Below are positions 34,190 through 45,300 of a DNA stretch of 64,000 nucleotides, in pieces. Every line of letters starts with the position of its first letter. Positions within the stretch are counted from its first letter, which is position 1. This DNA is from Argentina anserina (lineage: Eukaryota; Streptophyta; Magnoliopsida; Rosales; Rosaceae). The stretch covers positions 31,008,501 through 31,072,500 of the forward strand of contig NC_065874.1 of the NCBI RefSeq assembly GCF_933775445.1, given 5' to 3'. The position numbers were made by a program, and so were the translations under genes. The notes below the pieces were generated by a model. It did no database searches. It was not told the DNA's origin and was given only the letters and a program-made list of their open reading frames with translations.

Positions 34190-34994
34190 GACTCTTTGCC
34201 CCGCAGGTGCAGGCCAAGCGTCGGGGACAAACCTTCAAGATCACCAAGTATAACGGGCGCTCGGACTCGTGGACTCACGTGGAGAACTTTTAGTCTGTCT
34301 TAGCGTGTACCACACCGATACTATGGCTTGTCATGCCTTTCAGGAGACTCTCTCGGATGATGCCTTGAGTTGGTTCATGAATATCTCACAGAACTCGGTG
34401 GAAAACCTTGAACAACACACAGAGAAGTTCTTTAATCGGTTTATCCTCCAAACTAGTATCTACCATTCCTCCAACACCTTGTTTAAGATCCAACATTGGA
34501 AGGATGAGAGCCTTCAGGATTTTGTATCCAGATGGCAGACTGCCACGGCGCTGTGCCACGGCTTCGATTGCACCATTGCGGAAATAATGTTTTGTCAAGT
34601 TGTCCGCCTGGGGATGTTTCTTCTAAAAATCAATGAGAATCCTCCATCCTCCTATGAGGCGTTGACGGCCACCCGGTGGGCTCAAGTTGAGTACCACACC
34701 TATGAGAATCTCAATGCCTCGGGCACTTTCTCGCACGTTAGCTATCCAGTCCGCTTGGGCCAGGGCATGGGCAATAATCTGCCCAGGAGAAAAATGACTC
34801 TCAAGACTCACGCTGACAAACCGCCCGGGAAGGAGAAAGACACCGTGACAGGGGTTATGATAACTGGGATCAGCGGGATAACCGGAGCCATGTTGACCCA
34901 AACCCGGTGGGAGACTGTAAATCCCCGCCGAGACAAAGACCAGCGAATCCGCTTTGAAATGAGGTCTTCACAAATCTCGCCATCTCCTATGTAG
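34190..34994 (+). pseudogene. Gypsy (Tat) gag relic
   Basis: A short piece FKITKYNGRSDSWTHVENF is followed by a stop (TAG at 34291-34293). A frame shift then leads to the capsid-like segment with DALSWFMNIS, FNRFILQTS, and LQDFVSRWQTATALC. This is the retrotransposon-gag pattern of a tryptophan after the DAL motif and the later basic segment. No intact CCHC knuckle was found downstream, so the nucleocapsid part is decayed. Confidence 0.7.
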
Positions 34995-35589
34995 AGATAT
35001 ACAAGCGCCACAAAGATCTCTTGCCGCCACCTCAATGATGAAAGTTTGTCAAGTAGCTGGCCCGTGGCGGCACCAGGAAATATTGCGCCTACCACGTAGA
35101 CACAAGACATAACACATACATGTGTTATACCCTACCACATAGAGGAATTGGTCTAGTTCGGGAGGTTGGAATAGTACAAGACCCCAAGGAATAACGCCAA
35201 TGCAATCCAAGTTTACGAAGTGATTATGCCTCTGCGGGCCGGAGGTGTCCGACCACCTCATAAACTAGCAAAGCGCTAGAGGACCTTTGAGCTCTTCAAG
35301 TTCCACTAAGGGGTTTAGGCTGCCCTGTTTCTTGGGATACAATCTAGTTCTCCAACCAATAAAACTGCGGTCCGGACCACCCAGAATCATCATTTGCTAA
35401 TGACGGTGCATGTAGATCACTATGCATGCCTGAGGGCACTAGTCGAAATATGAGCAACAGTCAGTGTCATGTTCGCAAGTTGCTACCGTGAGCCGCTGGT
35501 TAGTTTCTTCATGAAGATTGTCTAACCACTCGGGTCGGATCGCTTGACGTTCTCCCTGGGCCATGGGTCCAAGTAGACGACGATCACCA

Positions 35590-35760
35590 CCCGGTTCCTC
35601 ATCGTCGATTGCCTCTCCTCCTACAACATCATCCTAGGTCAAGATGTCTTATGGGGACTCTAATGTGTTATTGCCGGACACATGCTCCTACTAAGAGTGC
35701 CCACCCCGGGTGGGATCTTAAGGATCGCCGGAGCTAGAATGGACATGCTCCAAAATCACC
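35590..35760 (+). pseudogene. Gypsy (Tat) protease C-terminal relic
   Basis: RFLIVDCLSSYNIILGQDVL, followed by a piece with LLLRVPTPGGILRIAG. This corresponds to the end of the gypsy protease and the linker to RT. The catalytic Asp region upstream is not readable. Confidence 0.6.
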
Positions 35761-35899
35761 TAGATCTTATCACCGCTTGGCCGGGCTGACACGAAATGAT
35801 GCCAGTAACACCGGCTAATGTAATAGATGATCCCCGAGATAACTCTGAATAGAGGAATGTTCCAAAACATGAGCCAAGAAGCACAACAAGCACCCTATG

Positions 35900-36680
35900 C
35901 AGGCTCGACCGGCTTTGGTGGAAGAGACGAAATGGATAGTTCTTTTTAAGGTAGACCTGGACATGAAGCACTGGATTGGAATCAGATTGAAACCCAGTCT
36001 CCGGGATCAGCTCGTAACATATCTCTGGGACCACCAACATGTTTTCGCCTGGTTGTGTGCAGATATGTCTGGCATTTCAAATGACTTCATTTCCTACAAG
36101 CTTAATATTCTATAAGATTTCAAATCAAGAGAAATATCAGGCCATTCAGGCAGAAGTTCAATGGCTAGGGGATATTAAGTTTATCCAAGAAGCTCACTAC
36201 CTAACCTGGGTCTCTAATGTGGTGGTGGTCAAAAAGCCGAATGGGTCATGGCGGATGTGTGTGGACTACACAAACCCAACTGTCAGCTTCCCCCTCCCCC
36301 GGATTATGGGTCAAAAATCTCACTACCTAACCAGGAGGACCGCAAGGAGCTCCCAGTGTATTATAGGGGCAAAGATTTGAACGACGCCAAGACCAGTTAT
36401 CCGGATATCAAGAAACTCGCCCTAGCTTTGATCATTCAGGCACGGCAACTTCACAAATATTTCCAAGCCCACACTATCCATGTTCTAACAAACCAGCCAC
36501 TTCGGCAAGTCTTTCAGAAACCAGAGACTTCAGGGTAATTGGTGAAAAGGACCATCGAACTTGGGGAGTTTAATATCTATTTTAAGTCTTGAACGACATT
36601 GAAGGGTCTGGTATCGACTGATTTCATAGCCGAGTTTATTCCACCAGAGGTAGGCCCAGTAGGAACCGCCCCCGAGGTCA
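35900..36680 (+). pseudogene. Gypsy (Tat) RT N-terminus joined to RNase H
   Basis: DHQHVFAWLCADMSGI, then a stop at 36113, then VVVVKKPNGSWRMCVDYTNP in a shifted frame. Directly after this the reading jumps to RNase H (NDAKTSYPDIKKLALALI; TIHVLTNQPLRQVFQKPETSG). The catalytic YxDD part of RT and the rest of the palm are missing, so an internal deletion of several hundred bases is inferred near 36290-36330. Confidence 0.75.
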
Positions 36681-36699
36681 CTAACCTGGCGTCCACTTA

Positions 36700-37110
36700 G
36701 AACTTTTACGTTGGTGGCTTGGCCAACAAAACATCCAATGACACCGGTATAATTATCATAGATCCAGAGAGAAACAAATATCCGTATGCCCTAAGGTTTG
36801 ACTTTCAGGCGTCCAACAATACTGCAATGAGGCCCTATAGTTGGAATACAACTATGTCGTGAGCTTGGGGTAACAAATGTCCGCATTTTCAGTGACTCTT
36901 AATCGGTGTTCAATCAAGTTAGGGGGGACTGTCACTCCAACCATCCTCATCTTGTCTTCTATCAAAAATTGGCCGGGTCATTAAATCAGAAGTTTGATTC
37001 CTTCGAACTCAACCAGATACCCTGGGCCAAGAATTCGAGGGCGGATGGATTGGTGCGGTTGGCCACATCAGACCTCAACTTTATTCCTCCAGACGTCCAT
37101 GTTGAAACCA
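36700..37110 (+). pseudogene. Gypsy (Tat) archaeal-type RNase H relic
   Basis: NFYVGGLANKTSNDTGIIII, YALRFDFQASNNTA, and after a frame break FDSFELNQIPWAKNSRADGL. This second RNase H between the RT/RNase H and integrase is known from Tat-lineage elements. Several stops (around 36860-36920) break it. Confidence 0.72.
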
Positions 37111-37139
37111 TAGATATGCCCAGCATCTCAAAGCTCTAC

Positions 37140-38400
37140 TCTGAGATATTTGCGGTTGAACAGTTCCCGCCAATGTCATGGATTGATCCTTTCATTGGGT
37201 ATTTGACAAAGAAGAATTTGCCCGCGAACAAATCTGAGGCCAAGCGCTTGTGGCACAAGGCCGCTCTTACATGGTCCAGGACGACCGCCTCTTCTGGAGA
37301 GGACAATCGTTCCCTCCACTCAAGTGTCTTACCCTGAAGCAGGATCGCCATGTATTACTTCTCTACATATTGGCATCTGTGGTAATCACGGCGGAGTAGG
37401 AAACCTGGCATTCAAGGCACTCCAGACCGGGTATTATGGGCCCACAATGGAGAAAGATTCAAAAGACATAGTCGGTTCGTGCATGCACTGTCACAAATAT
37501 GCCAACTACAGCAACAAACCATCGGTCTCAATCTTCATCATTGTCTCCCCGATTCCTTTTGCACAGTGGGGTTTGGATTTGATTGGATAACTACCAACCG
37601 CCCAGGGGAAGTTATGGTATGCAATCGTCGTAGTCGACTACCATACCAAGTGGATTAAAGCCAAGCCTATATCCAAGATTACCACGGAAAAAATAATACG
37701 TTTCATGTGGCGCTCCATTTACTGCCATTTCAGTGTCCCTCAAACGTTCATCACGAACAATGACATGCATTTCGATAATGACAAGTTTCGTCATTTGCCT
37801 GAAACAACGGCACCACCATCTTGTATGCTTCCCTGGCATATCCCCAGACCAATAGTCAGGTAGAAGCCATTAACAAGCTTACCAAGAAGAATTTGAAGAA
37901 GCGGTTGGACTCTGCCACGGGCTTGTGGGCTAAGAAACGTCCAGAGGTCCTATGGGTGCTCCAGACTACTTCCACGGAGGCAACATGTAAATTTCCATTT
38001 CTCCTGGCCTTTGGAATAGAGGCGGCGGTCCCAGTTGATACAAAAGTCCCAACACCACGGGTGGCCACCTATGACCCGATACAAATACAGTCGGCCTCCA
38101 ACTTAATATGGATTTGCTCGAGGAACGCCGGGAGAAGGCGCACCTCCGGAACGTAAAGATTAAGTAACGTATCGCCAGACACTACAACAAAAATGTACTT
38201 CCACGGAACTTCGCCATGGATGATTGGGTCATGAAAGCAGTGATCTCCAAATTGTTGGGACTTAAACCCAAGTGGTAAGGCCCTTACGAGATTGGTAATT
38301 GTGCCAGACCGGCCACATTTTACCTCTGGGACAATGATGGCTGAGACCTCCCCCATCGTTGGAAAGCCTAGCACCTCCATCTCTTCCCCAAATATGAATT
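37140..38400 (+). pseudogene. Gypsy (Tat) integrase relic
   Basis: The zinc-binding region HIGICGNHGG followed by CMHCHKYANY is at about 37348-37510. The core begins FAQWGLDLIG (about 37558) and continues in a shifted frame with VVDYHTKWIKAKPISKIT. A later piece has AYPQTNSQVEAINKLTKKNL. The C-terminal GPYEIG at about 38280 is the GPY/F motif of Ty3-type integrases. Stops lie at 37588, 38156 and near 38275, and frame changes between blocks make it inactive. Confidence 0.78.
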
Positions 38401-38789
38401 GTCCGGAGTGAAACATGCCAATTTTATTATTCGCCAAGTTTATTTTCTCTAATGTGATCACCATTATACTATTTGTCTTACGGACTTCGTCAATTATTAA
38501 CATTATCAATAACAACAACATTGTCCGCCAAGTTTATTATCTCCAAATTATCGCCAAATTCAATAATATTTTGCCTCGGATTTGCGACAACAACAATTTT
38601 ACTCCAGAAAATCGATCACCACCTGGAATGCAACTATGAGACTAAAGCGGAAGCAATAACAATGACAAAGTAAACAAGTTGATTGTTCTTTGCTCGGTCA
38701 AACCATAATTGGTTTACATTTTAAAAAAAAAAGTATTGCCCCTCTGACTTCAGCAACATCTTTTCACACCTATACACCCCTGCCCCAAC

Positions 38790-39720
38790 CTCACCTAACT
38801 CCCCGCCCCACCAGCATTTTTTGCCACACTGGCAGGCTCGTGGCGCTCCCTCGACCAGAGGACCCTACTCCGGTTATTGTAGAGGGTGGTTGTGTCACAG
38901 CCTGAGATCGGCTATGGCCTCGCCCCGTTGTAAGAGCACTGTTCCGGTAAACCCTCATTAGAGGCGGCACAAGTAGGTTACGGCTTGACCCAGAGATGGA
39001 TACTGACGCCCAGTCATGGGCCTTCTTCTTCCTATTTCTCCACCCAGCTGCTGCCTCGTTAAGGTAAAGTTGTCCTTTGGCCGTGTCAATAGAGTCCAGC
39101 TCCACCCTGATTTTGTAAAACTCGTCACACCTGAGGGCCACTCCCGGTAAGCTGCAATGACATCTTCTCTCTCTGCCTTCAGTCTCCCCACAAATACCTC
39201 CTCCCGGGAGTCCCATTTGATCTGAAAACTTCACCGCTCCTCCCCTAGTTTGGCATTTATCGACCCATCCGCGGAAACTTTTAACTGGGACTTCATCCCC
39301 TCCACCTTATCCTTGTAGTCCCTCTCCAGCCTGGCTGTATCGTCTTATTTTTCTCCACCAGCTCAATCTCTTTCTTCGCCCATTCTTTTGCCCGCTGCCG
39401 TACAGAGGCCTCTGACTTTCACAACTTTTCATTCTCCACCGCTAGTGCTACCATCTCATTATCCTCCTTGTTATCTCCTCTCACATGCGCGCCACCTTTG
39501 AGTCACTAGCGAACAGTGAATCCTGGTTCTTCTTAGCCGCGCTTCGCAGCTCATCAACCACCCCTCTAGCTCATCAAACACTAGTTCTCCATCGTCATCA
39601 GTGTCCGGCCTAGCTGCTGGTTCGCCATGATATATTAAGCGATATCCTAGTCCTTCTTGGCCACCTCCCTCTAATAGTGAGCCAAAAAATTATATCGGGC
39701 ACCATAAATCCCTGACACAG
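38790..39720 (-). pseudogene. Antisense coding relic of the Tat element (distal part)
   Basis: On the minus strand, open pieces contain KFSDQMGLPGGGICGE, LKAEREDVIAAYRE, CDEFYKIRVELDSIDTAKGQ and QLYLNEAAAGW. The composition is charged, alpha-helical and rich in E/K/R, recalling the coiled-coil part of the extra antisense protein of Tat elements such as Grande. Frames alternate and stops occur. The region is split from its upstream part by the solo LTR 39903-42158. The function of such proteins is unknown. Confidence 0.45.
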
Positions 39721-39902
39721 CCTACCACCACACTTGGTTGGAAAACAAACAACAAGAATTCAAAGGGAAGGAGAAACACACTCACCCGCACTAGTTTCTT
39801 TTATTTTTCCCAGAAGTTCTCTACCAGGTTGTCATTATACCGCAGCGTTAGCCCTTGGCACCTATGGCGCATGTCTTCCACCATCTGGCGAAAGTGGGGC
39901 TC

Positions 39903-42158
39903 TGTCACCCGAAATTCCGAGTTATAAAACTCGGAATCGAAGCCATAAAAACTCTAAAACAATCTCAAATATATTGAAATCATCTTATAGTCACAGTGTA
40001 TCGAAACTGAGTTCAATGTATGACTCAATCGATTTGATTATTACAAAACCAATTTATAATTCAAGTATTATAACAAATGGAAATGTAAAATCCTCTCAAA
40101 CCTCATCAGAAATAGAATAAATAAACTTCGACAATCTTCAGAAAAAGTCCTCCAATTCTGTTAATCCACACCTGCAGAACTATCCCTTACACCATCGAAT
40201 AGGTGCACCGGGATTGTAAACACAAACTCGGTAAACTTTGCAGCTCGTATGAGTAAACCAATAGTATAACACACATCGCATACAAAAGAAAATACTTATG
40301 ATATTTAAAAATAAATGTACACGTAAAACATTGGACGATCCATCTGGTTGTCCAATAACATATGAAAGTATAGGTACTCATGACACATTGGGCAACGCAT
40401 CTGTTTACCCAATTACATTTAAATACGGGTGCTCGTAAGAGCCATGTACTCATCTGTTACCCCTCATATAGTACGCCGACAGATAATGGGCAACCCATAT
40501 GTTCCCAATATCACACAAAAATATGGGTACTCATGAAACCCAGACAACCCATCAGTTACCTCTCATGCAGTACACCGACAGACATATTAGAACTCTAACT
40601 GATCATAACTGACACCCGTCCAAGGCTTGGTTCCGATTACTGCCAACAACGTCCGAAGACCAGAAAACATTTTAACAAGACTCAATGTTAAAACCACGTA
40701 CAATATAACAATCAACACATGTTTATTGTACTATAACCAAGCAACTCTTGCTCAATAATATAAATATAGATGCTACAGTTCAAACTCATCTGGAAATAAA
40801 AACGTAACAGTATATAATATAACAACCCATATATATGTATCGTATTTACCATTTATACACATACATAAACCATTATATTATATACATGACATAGTTAAAT
40901 CTTTTTAAGAAAACGTAAATATAAGTCACCGAGATTTACTCACTTTATTGCCTGAGTGCAATTTCTACGACACCGAGAGCAATTCTCTCACTCGTTTTGT
41001 TGGTCACCTAATTACATAATAAAGCGTTTAGAAATGATACGTAAAACCTCAGGTGCCGATTCAGTACAACTGATTACTATTCAACAAATTTCGATTTTTT
41101 ACGTAATTATTGTTCATGTAATTACTGTTCACGTAACTACTGTTCACCAAATCATTGTTCATCAAGTAACTATTCAGGAATTACTTTTACAATTTACTGT
41201 TCAGAAATTACTTTTACAATTTATTGTTTACAATTACTACTCACGCGACACCTCAAATCGCGTGCGTGGCTTTCCCATGACCACCCAAATTCACTCCTCA
41301 CCTCTCTTGATCCCTTCCACGGCCTAATGTCGTCTCTCCTCCACCCCATTTTCTCTCACGCGCCACCCTAGGCGGCGGCACGAACTCCCCCTCCTCCTCC
41401 TCCTCCGAACCTCATCAAACCACAATACAATCAACACCAAAAATGTAGGTCACACGATTTGAGACATTTTCGTATCTATATTGGACCCTAGAACCGCCGG
41501 GAAGTCGCCAGAGGAGCTCGAGATGTTGATGGTGGTTGATTTCGTGGATGACGAAGTGGCGGTGTGATTTGAACTCCAATTCACTTGCAGGAGGAAACGG
41601 AGGTGAGGATCGGTGGAGAGAAGCTATCCCCGAGCGCTCGCGTCGCTAGAGATAGAGCTTGGACGGCGGCGAATTGCAGAAGCTTCAAGTTGTCGATCGA
41701 GCTTCGATGCAGCGAGCGGCAGCGTGTCGCGTCCAAAGGTAGGAGCTGCAAGCCGTGTGGTGGCTTTGGGTTTGAGAGAGAGAGAGAGAGACTGTTTCCT
41801 TTTTTGGAAACTAGGGTTCCCAAAAAACCTCCTTTTATACATTTTCCAAATTTGGAAACCAATTCCGTCGAAAATATCTTCCACATACGATGTCCGATTA
41901 TGGCGCGTGACATGTCTACGAACTCCTATTTACGAGCTCTACAACATCCGTGAATGAAGTTTTCGAAGGCGAGTGACGAAATAAAAGTTGACTCTCGAGT
42001 CATAGAAAACATAATGTTTTTCAATTTAAATTTCCAAAGTCGGTTTCGTTTCATTTGACATCGACGAGAAAACGAAAAAATGCGATTTTATTATATTTCC
42101 AAGTTAAATAGCCTACAAGAATTTATACGAAATAAACCCGAAAATGCGGGGTATTATA
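39903..42158 (-). repeat. Solo LTR (2256 bp) of a gypsy family, nested in the Tat element
   Basis: Plus-strand ends are TGTCACCCGAAATTCC and GGGGTATTATA. A perfect 5-bp duplication GGCTC flanks it (39898-39902 and 42159-42163). It matches the long LTR at 51481-53965 over its length (for example TGGTTGTCCAATAA, AATAGGTGCACCGGGATTGT). Using that element's orientation, it reads on the minus strand. The terminal A/T in place of CA is a single change. No internal sequence remains, so it arose by LTR-LTR recombination. Confidence 0.88.
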
Positions 42159-42179
42159 GGCTCTAACTTGCCAATATTG

Positions 42180-43640
42180 GAAAAACTAGCTGTGATGCAC
42201 ACCCGAGTCTCCCCACTTGTGGAATGAGAGCTTCTCTTGGCCTTCTTGTGGGCCCTCTTCAACCCTTACTCGTCTTCTTGACCCCTCTTTAACCCTTACT
42301 CGGGTTCCGCTGTGCTGGCCTTCGCCCGTCTCGAGTTGCCTTCCACATCGATCAACTCTAGCAGAAGAACCAGACACAGTATGTTTGAAGCGTCCATTGG
42401 TTGTTTCGCCCGAACCCTCTGCCACAGGCGTTACCTCAGGCCCCTACTCCGGAGTCGCTTCCTCCACCTCCACCTCCACCACCACCTCGGAGAACCTCCT
42501 CATCCAAGATATTGTCGTACACGCTCAGTTTCTTCCTCTACGACATCAAAACCCTCCACCAGAGCCGCTGCGAGAGAAATCGTTAAACTGAGGCCAGGCG
42601 CATAACAGAGAACAAGAATAAGAAAAACTTACTAGGCATCACTCACATCCGATAGTGTTCATACACAGCAAACTGGCATAGTTGGTGTGAATTCCGGGCA
42701 GGGGCAGGAAATTCCCGGATGCACCTTGCCAACCGCTTCTCCATTAGCGGCGTGAGGCTAGCCGCTATGAACACTGCAAATAGCCGACATGTGTTGGCGA
42801 AAACCACAAATTTCAACTGTAGACCCGGGGAAATCCCCCGGATACACACTTATAGATTGATTGGACGTTCTCGTGAACTTCGAAGAATGTGTTTCCCCTT
42901 ACCACGGACCCCCACGACAAACACCTAGTCCCACTATTGGGTCAAAGTGTAGTTGGGGCAATCGTTTCTGAGGGGCGAGTACTTCCGTATCGAAAAGATC
43001 AACTTTTTACAGCCTCCACTCTACGCCTTGTCGTTGTACTTGAGCATCCAGCATGACAAGAACTTCTACCAACACGGCATCTACTACCTCATCGCTTTAA
43101 AAATCACGTCAATCATGAGTAGTTGCCTCTACATATTTGGCGTAACCAGCCCTTACGCCACATTCAGAAAATTAAGCATGTACTGAACGAAGTTGGCAAC
43201 GAGAAGGTTAATTCGCACGCCATTGCGAACTCCAACACGCAGGAAGTCCCCAGAGCCGAGTCGTGTGCTAACTCGCCCTCCGCCAAGAGGTGCAAAATAA
43301 TCTCCTACGGCACTGGAAACAACATCCGGATAGCCTCCAACTCATCCGGATTTCCACATGCTCTCGTTGGATTGATTACTTGGTCACCCAGGTAATATTG
43401 ATTATCGGCCCCGCTCGCCTTGGCTTCTACATCTCTCATTTCCGCCATATCTTCTATAACCTGTACCAAAAGGCCCAACGGGTTATTTGCCGACCTCGCA
43501 TCACTTAGCATGGACAAACTCCTCGGACCGCCCTCTCCCAAACTAACAGCCTGATACTGCGTGCTCGAACCCGGGACAATCGAAATCAAAACCTCGACTC
43601 CCCCGTTCACAAACAATCTGGCTAGCTTTTCCATTGCTAC
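42180..43640 (-). pseudogene. Antisense coding relic of the Tat element (proximal part)
   Basis: The best minus-strand piece is 43634-43305, from an ATG, with VEVLISIVPGSSTQYQAV and LGLLVQVIEDMAEM. Further pieces (42849-42643, 42425-42186) have no motif I can name. Together with 38790-39720 this would be one antisense frame before the solo LTR inserted. Assignment to the element's antisense gene is by position and strand, not by a confirmed domain. Confidence 0.35.
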
Positions 43641-43699
43641 AACCCCCCATATACACAGTTAGCCCAGAACCACCAAAAATCCGGCTAAAAAAATACACA

Positions 43700-44225
43700 A
43701 ATCAAGAAAAAGATTGAAAAATATCTTGAATGGTTGGAGTTGGAGTACCCAGTTGATTTTTGCGGTTGCAGCAACTCCGATGGGTCTTTCATTTCTCTAG
43801 TTCTCTCTCTCTCTCTCTCTCCGCCAACAATCCTTCTCCAAATGCAAATGAGAGCACCAGTTTTCTCTCCCTCTATATATATAGGCACTAAATTGATCCG
43901 AGCCGTGAATTCAAATAGTCTCAAAACCGCTCGATAAAAGCCACGTGCCCCACTAACTCTCGACCCCTCGGTTTCACAAAACCACGCGCTGCACGCGCAC
44001 GCAACCCCCCTATAAACAAGGCTTTTCTAAATGGGTTTCCTCGTTGTGACCGCATATGATCGGTGATAAAAATTAGGTGGTTTCAAATATGTAAATAGTT
44101 TTCGGCATTCGCATCTTGGTAATGGGTCCTCCCTTACGGCATATTAGTGGTGTTTTTGGTTTACCGGAAATTTCGACGGTTAAACGAGGTCCGAATTGGA
44201 TGAAATTTTTATAGCATCACTAAAT
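43700..44225. other. Junction between gypsy elements, no gene seen
   Basis: Contains a CT dinucleotide run (about 43803-43822) and a TATATATAG near 43873. It could hold part of a 3' LTR, but no second copy exists in the window to prove it. Confidence 0.35.
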
Positions 44226-44241
44226 ATATATACCGATCACA

Positions 44242-44860
44242 TCAGCTAGTGTCGATTGATCCCGAGAAGTTTCCTTCATATAGTCGTTGTGCCCAAGTCA
44301 TATCTCGAACATGTCTGGTAGCAATTACAATTTCCCACCAGTTGTCAGCTTCTCCAGTCATGCAATGTAGCGCAAACTGTATTTGATACTCAAGTGGAGT
44401 GTGTACTATCCCCTGAAGCTTTCTAATTTGTTTCAACCAGTTGTCTGCTTTTATGGCATCGCCAAGGCCTTTGAACTTGGGAGGATCCAATCGTAAGAAA
44501 TCTTTTAAACAAGCAGATCTCTTATTTTGCTCAATCTGTTGAGGGTTAGGAGGTTGTGCATTATTCATGGCTTGAAATGTTTCAAGCAGCTCAAGCCATG
44601 TTTTGAGGTGGTTGGCGATGAGGTGGCATCTTGTATTGTTACTGTAAGAGAAACAATATTAGTTGTTGAATTCAACGTTCAACATTGGAAAGTATGACAA
44701 TATATTGTAATCTCTGAAATTTGGAATTAATGAGGAAAGAAAACAAGGACAACGCACTGCTTGTAAGAACTCAATGACTCGAGAAAAACAAATGGGTTGT
44801 GTGGAAAGAACAAGGAAGGTACTCAGAACGATGCTCTGATACCAAGTAATTACTGTCACA
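44242..44860 (-). pseudogene. Gypsy gag fragment (minus strand)
   Basis: From about 44568 the minus strand reads DFLRLDPPKFKGLGDAIKAD, WLKQIRKL, and LHCMTGEADNWWE, the retrotransposon-gag domain of chromovirus-type gypsy elements (GEADxWWE). The sequence breaks off at about 44242, so the C-terminal gag and all of pol are missing. A primer site and LTR edge lie just upstream on the same strand. Confidence 0.72.
44833..44844 (-). promoter_or_regulatory. Primer-binding site of the gypsy fragment
   Basis: TGGTATCAGAGC on the minus strand, nine bases after the LTR edge at 44854. Matches initiator tRNA-Met. Confidence 0.8.
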
Positions 44861-45300
44861 TCCCGGAACCACTTCTGGTATCGAATATGTTTCTATTTAG
44901 ATATATATTAATATATATATTTTTAATATATATATATATTAATGTTCTTCTTCTTCACACCTAGCAGATTCTCAACAGCTAAATCTTTCTGGGGTTCTTG
45001 AATTCCAGAGAGACCCACTTCAATTCCCACCACAAAATCACATATAAGACTTTTTTTGCGTCGTCCTCTGCTTTGAAGCAAAATAGAAGGAAAGTTGTGA
45101 GGTGGGAACTGAGTGTTAAGGCTTAGGGCTTAGGTTTAAAAAAATTTAAATTGCTGATTTGTCGTGTCGGAAACAGTAGGTGACGTGTTGGTCAACGTGT
45201 CGGGCCGTGTCAAAAAAGTCAACATTTTCTGACACGCCACGTGGCGTGTCGGCTGAAGTGTCAGTGCTACATAGCTACACACACTTGGCAGGGGAAGTGC
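44854..45300 (-). repeat. 5' LTR (end portion) of the gypsy fragment
   Basis: The plus strand begins TGTCACATCCCGGAACC at 44854, i.e. on the minus strand the LTR ends ..GGGATGTGACA, followed by the primer site. A TA-rich run lies at 44900-44940 and short repeats of CGTGTCGG/CGTGTTGG at 45165-45260. The other LTR end was not found; 45300 is a nominal limit. Confidence 0.5.

Larger units (their letters stand above)
33113..43700 (+). mobile_element. Degenerate Ty3/gypsy element, Tat lineage, with antisense region and nested solo LTR
   Basis: Plus-strand relics appear in gypsy order: gag (34190-34800), protease/RT linker (35590-35760), RT N-terminus (35900-36290), RNase H (36330-36680), a second archaeal-type RNase H (36700-37110) and integrase (37150-38400). 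Integrase after RT defines Ty3/gypsy, and the extra RNase H is characteristic of the Tat lineage. Beyond integrase lies a region that reads better on the minus strand (38790-39720 and 42180-43640), as in Grande-like Tat elements. A 2256-bp solo LTR splits that region. The RT core is deleted and stops are frequent throughout. The right end is approximate because no 3' LTR was identified. Confidence 0.78.

Noticed and set aside
34033..34247. Minus-strand frame of 260 codons at 33465-34247
   Set aside because: It is antisense to the gypsy leader and gag start; its residues show no motif, whereas the plus strand shows gag.
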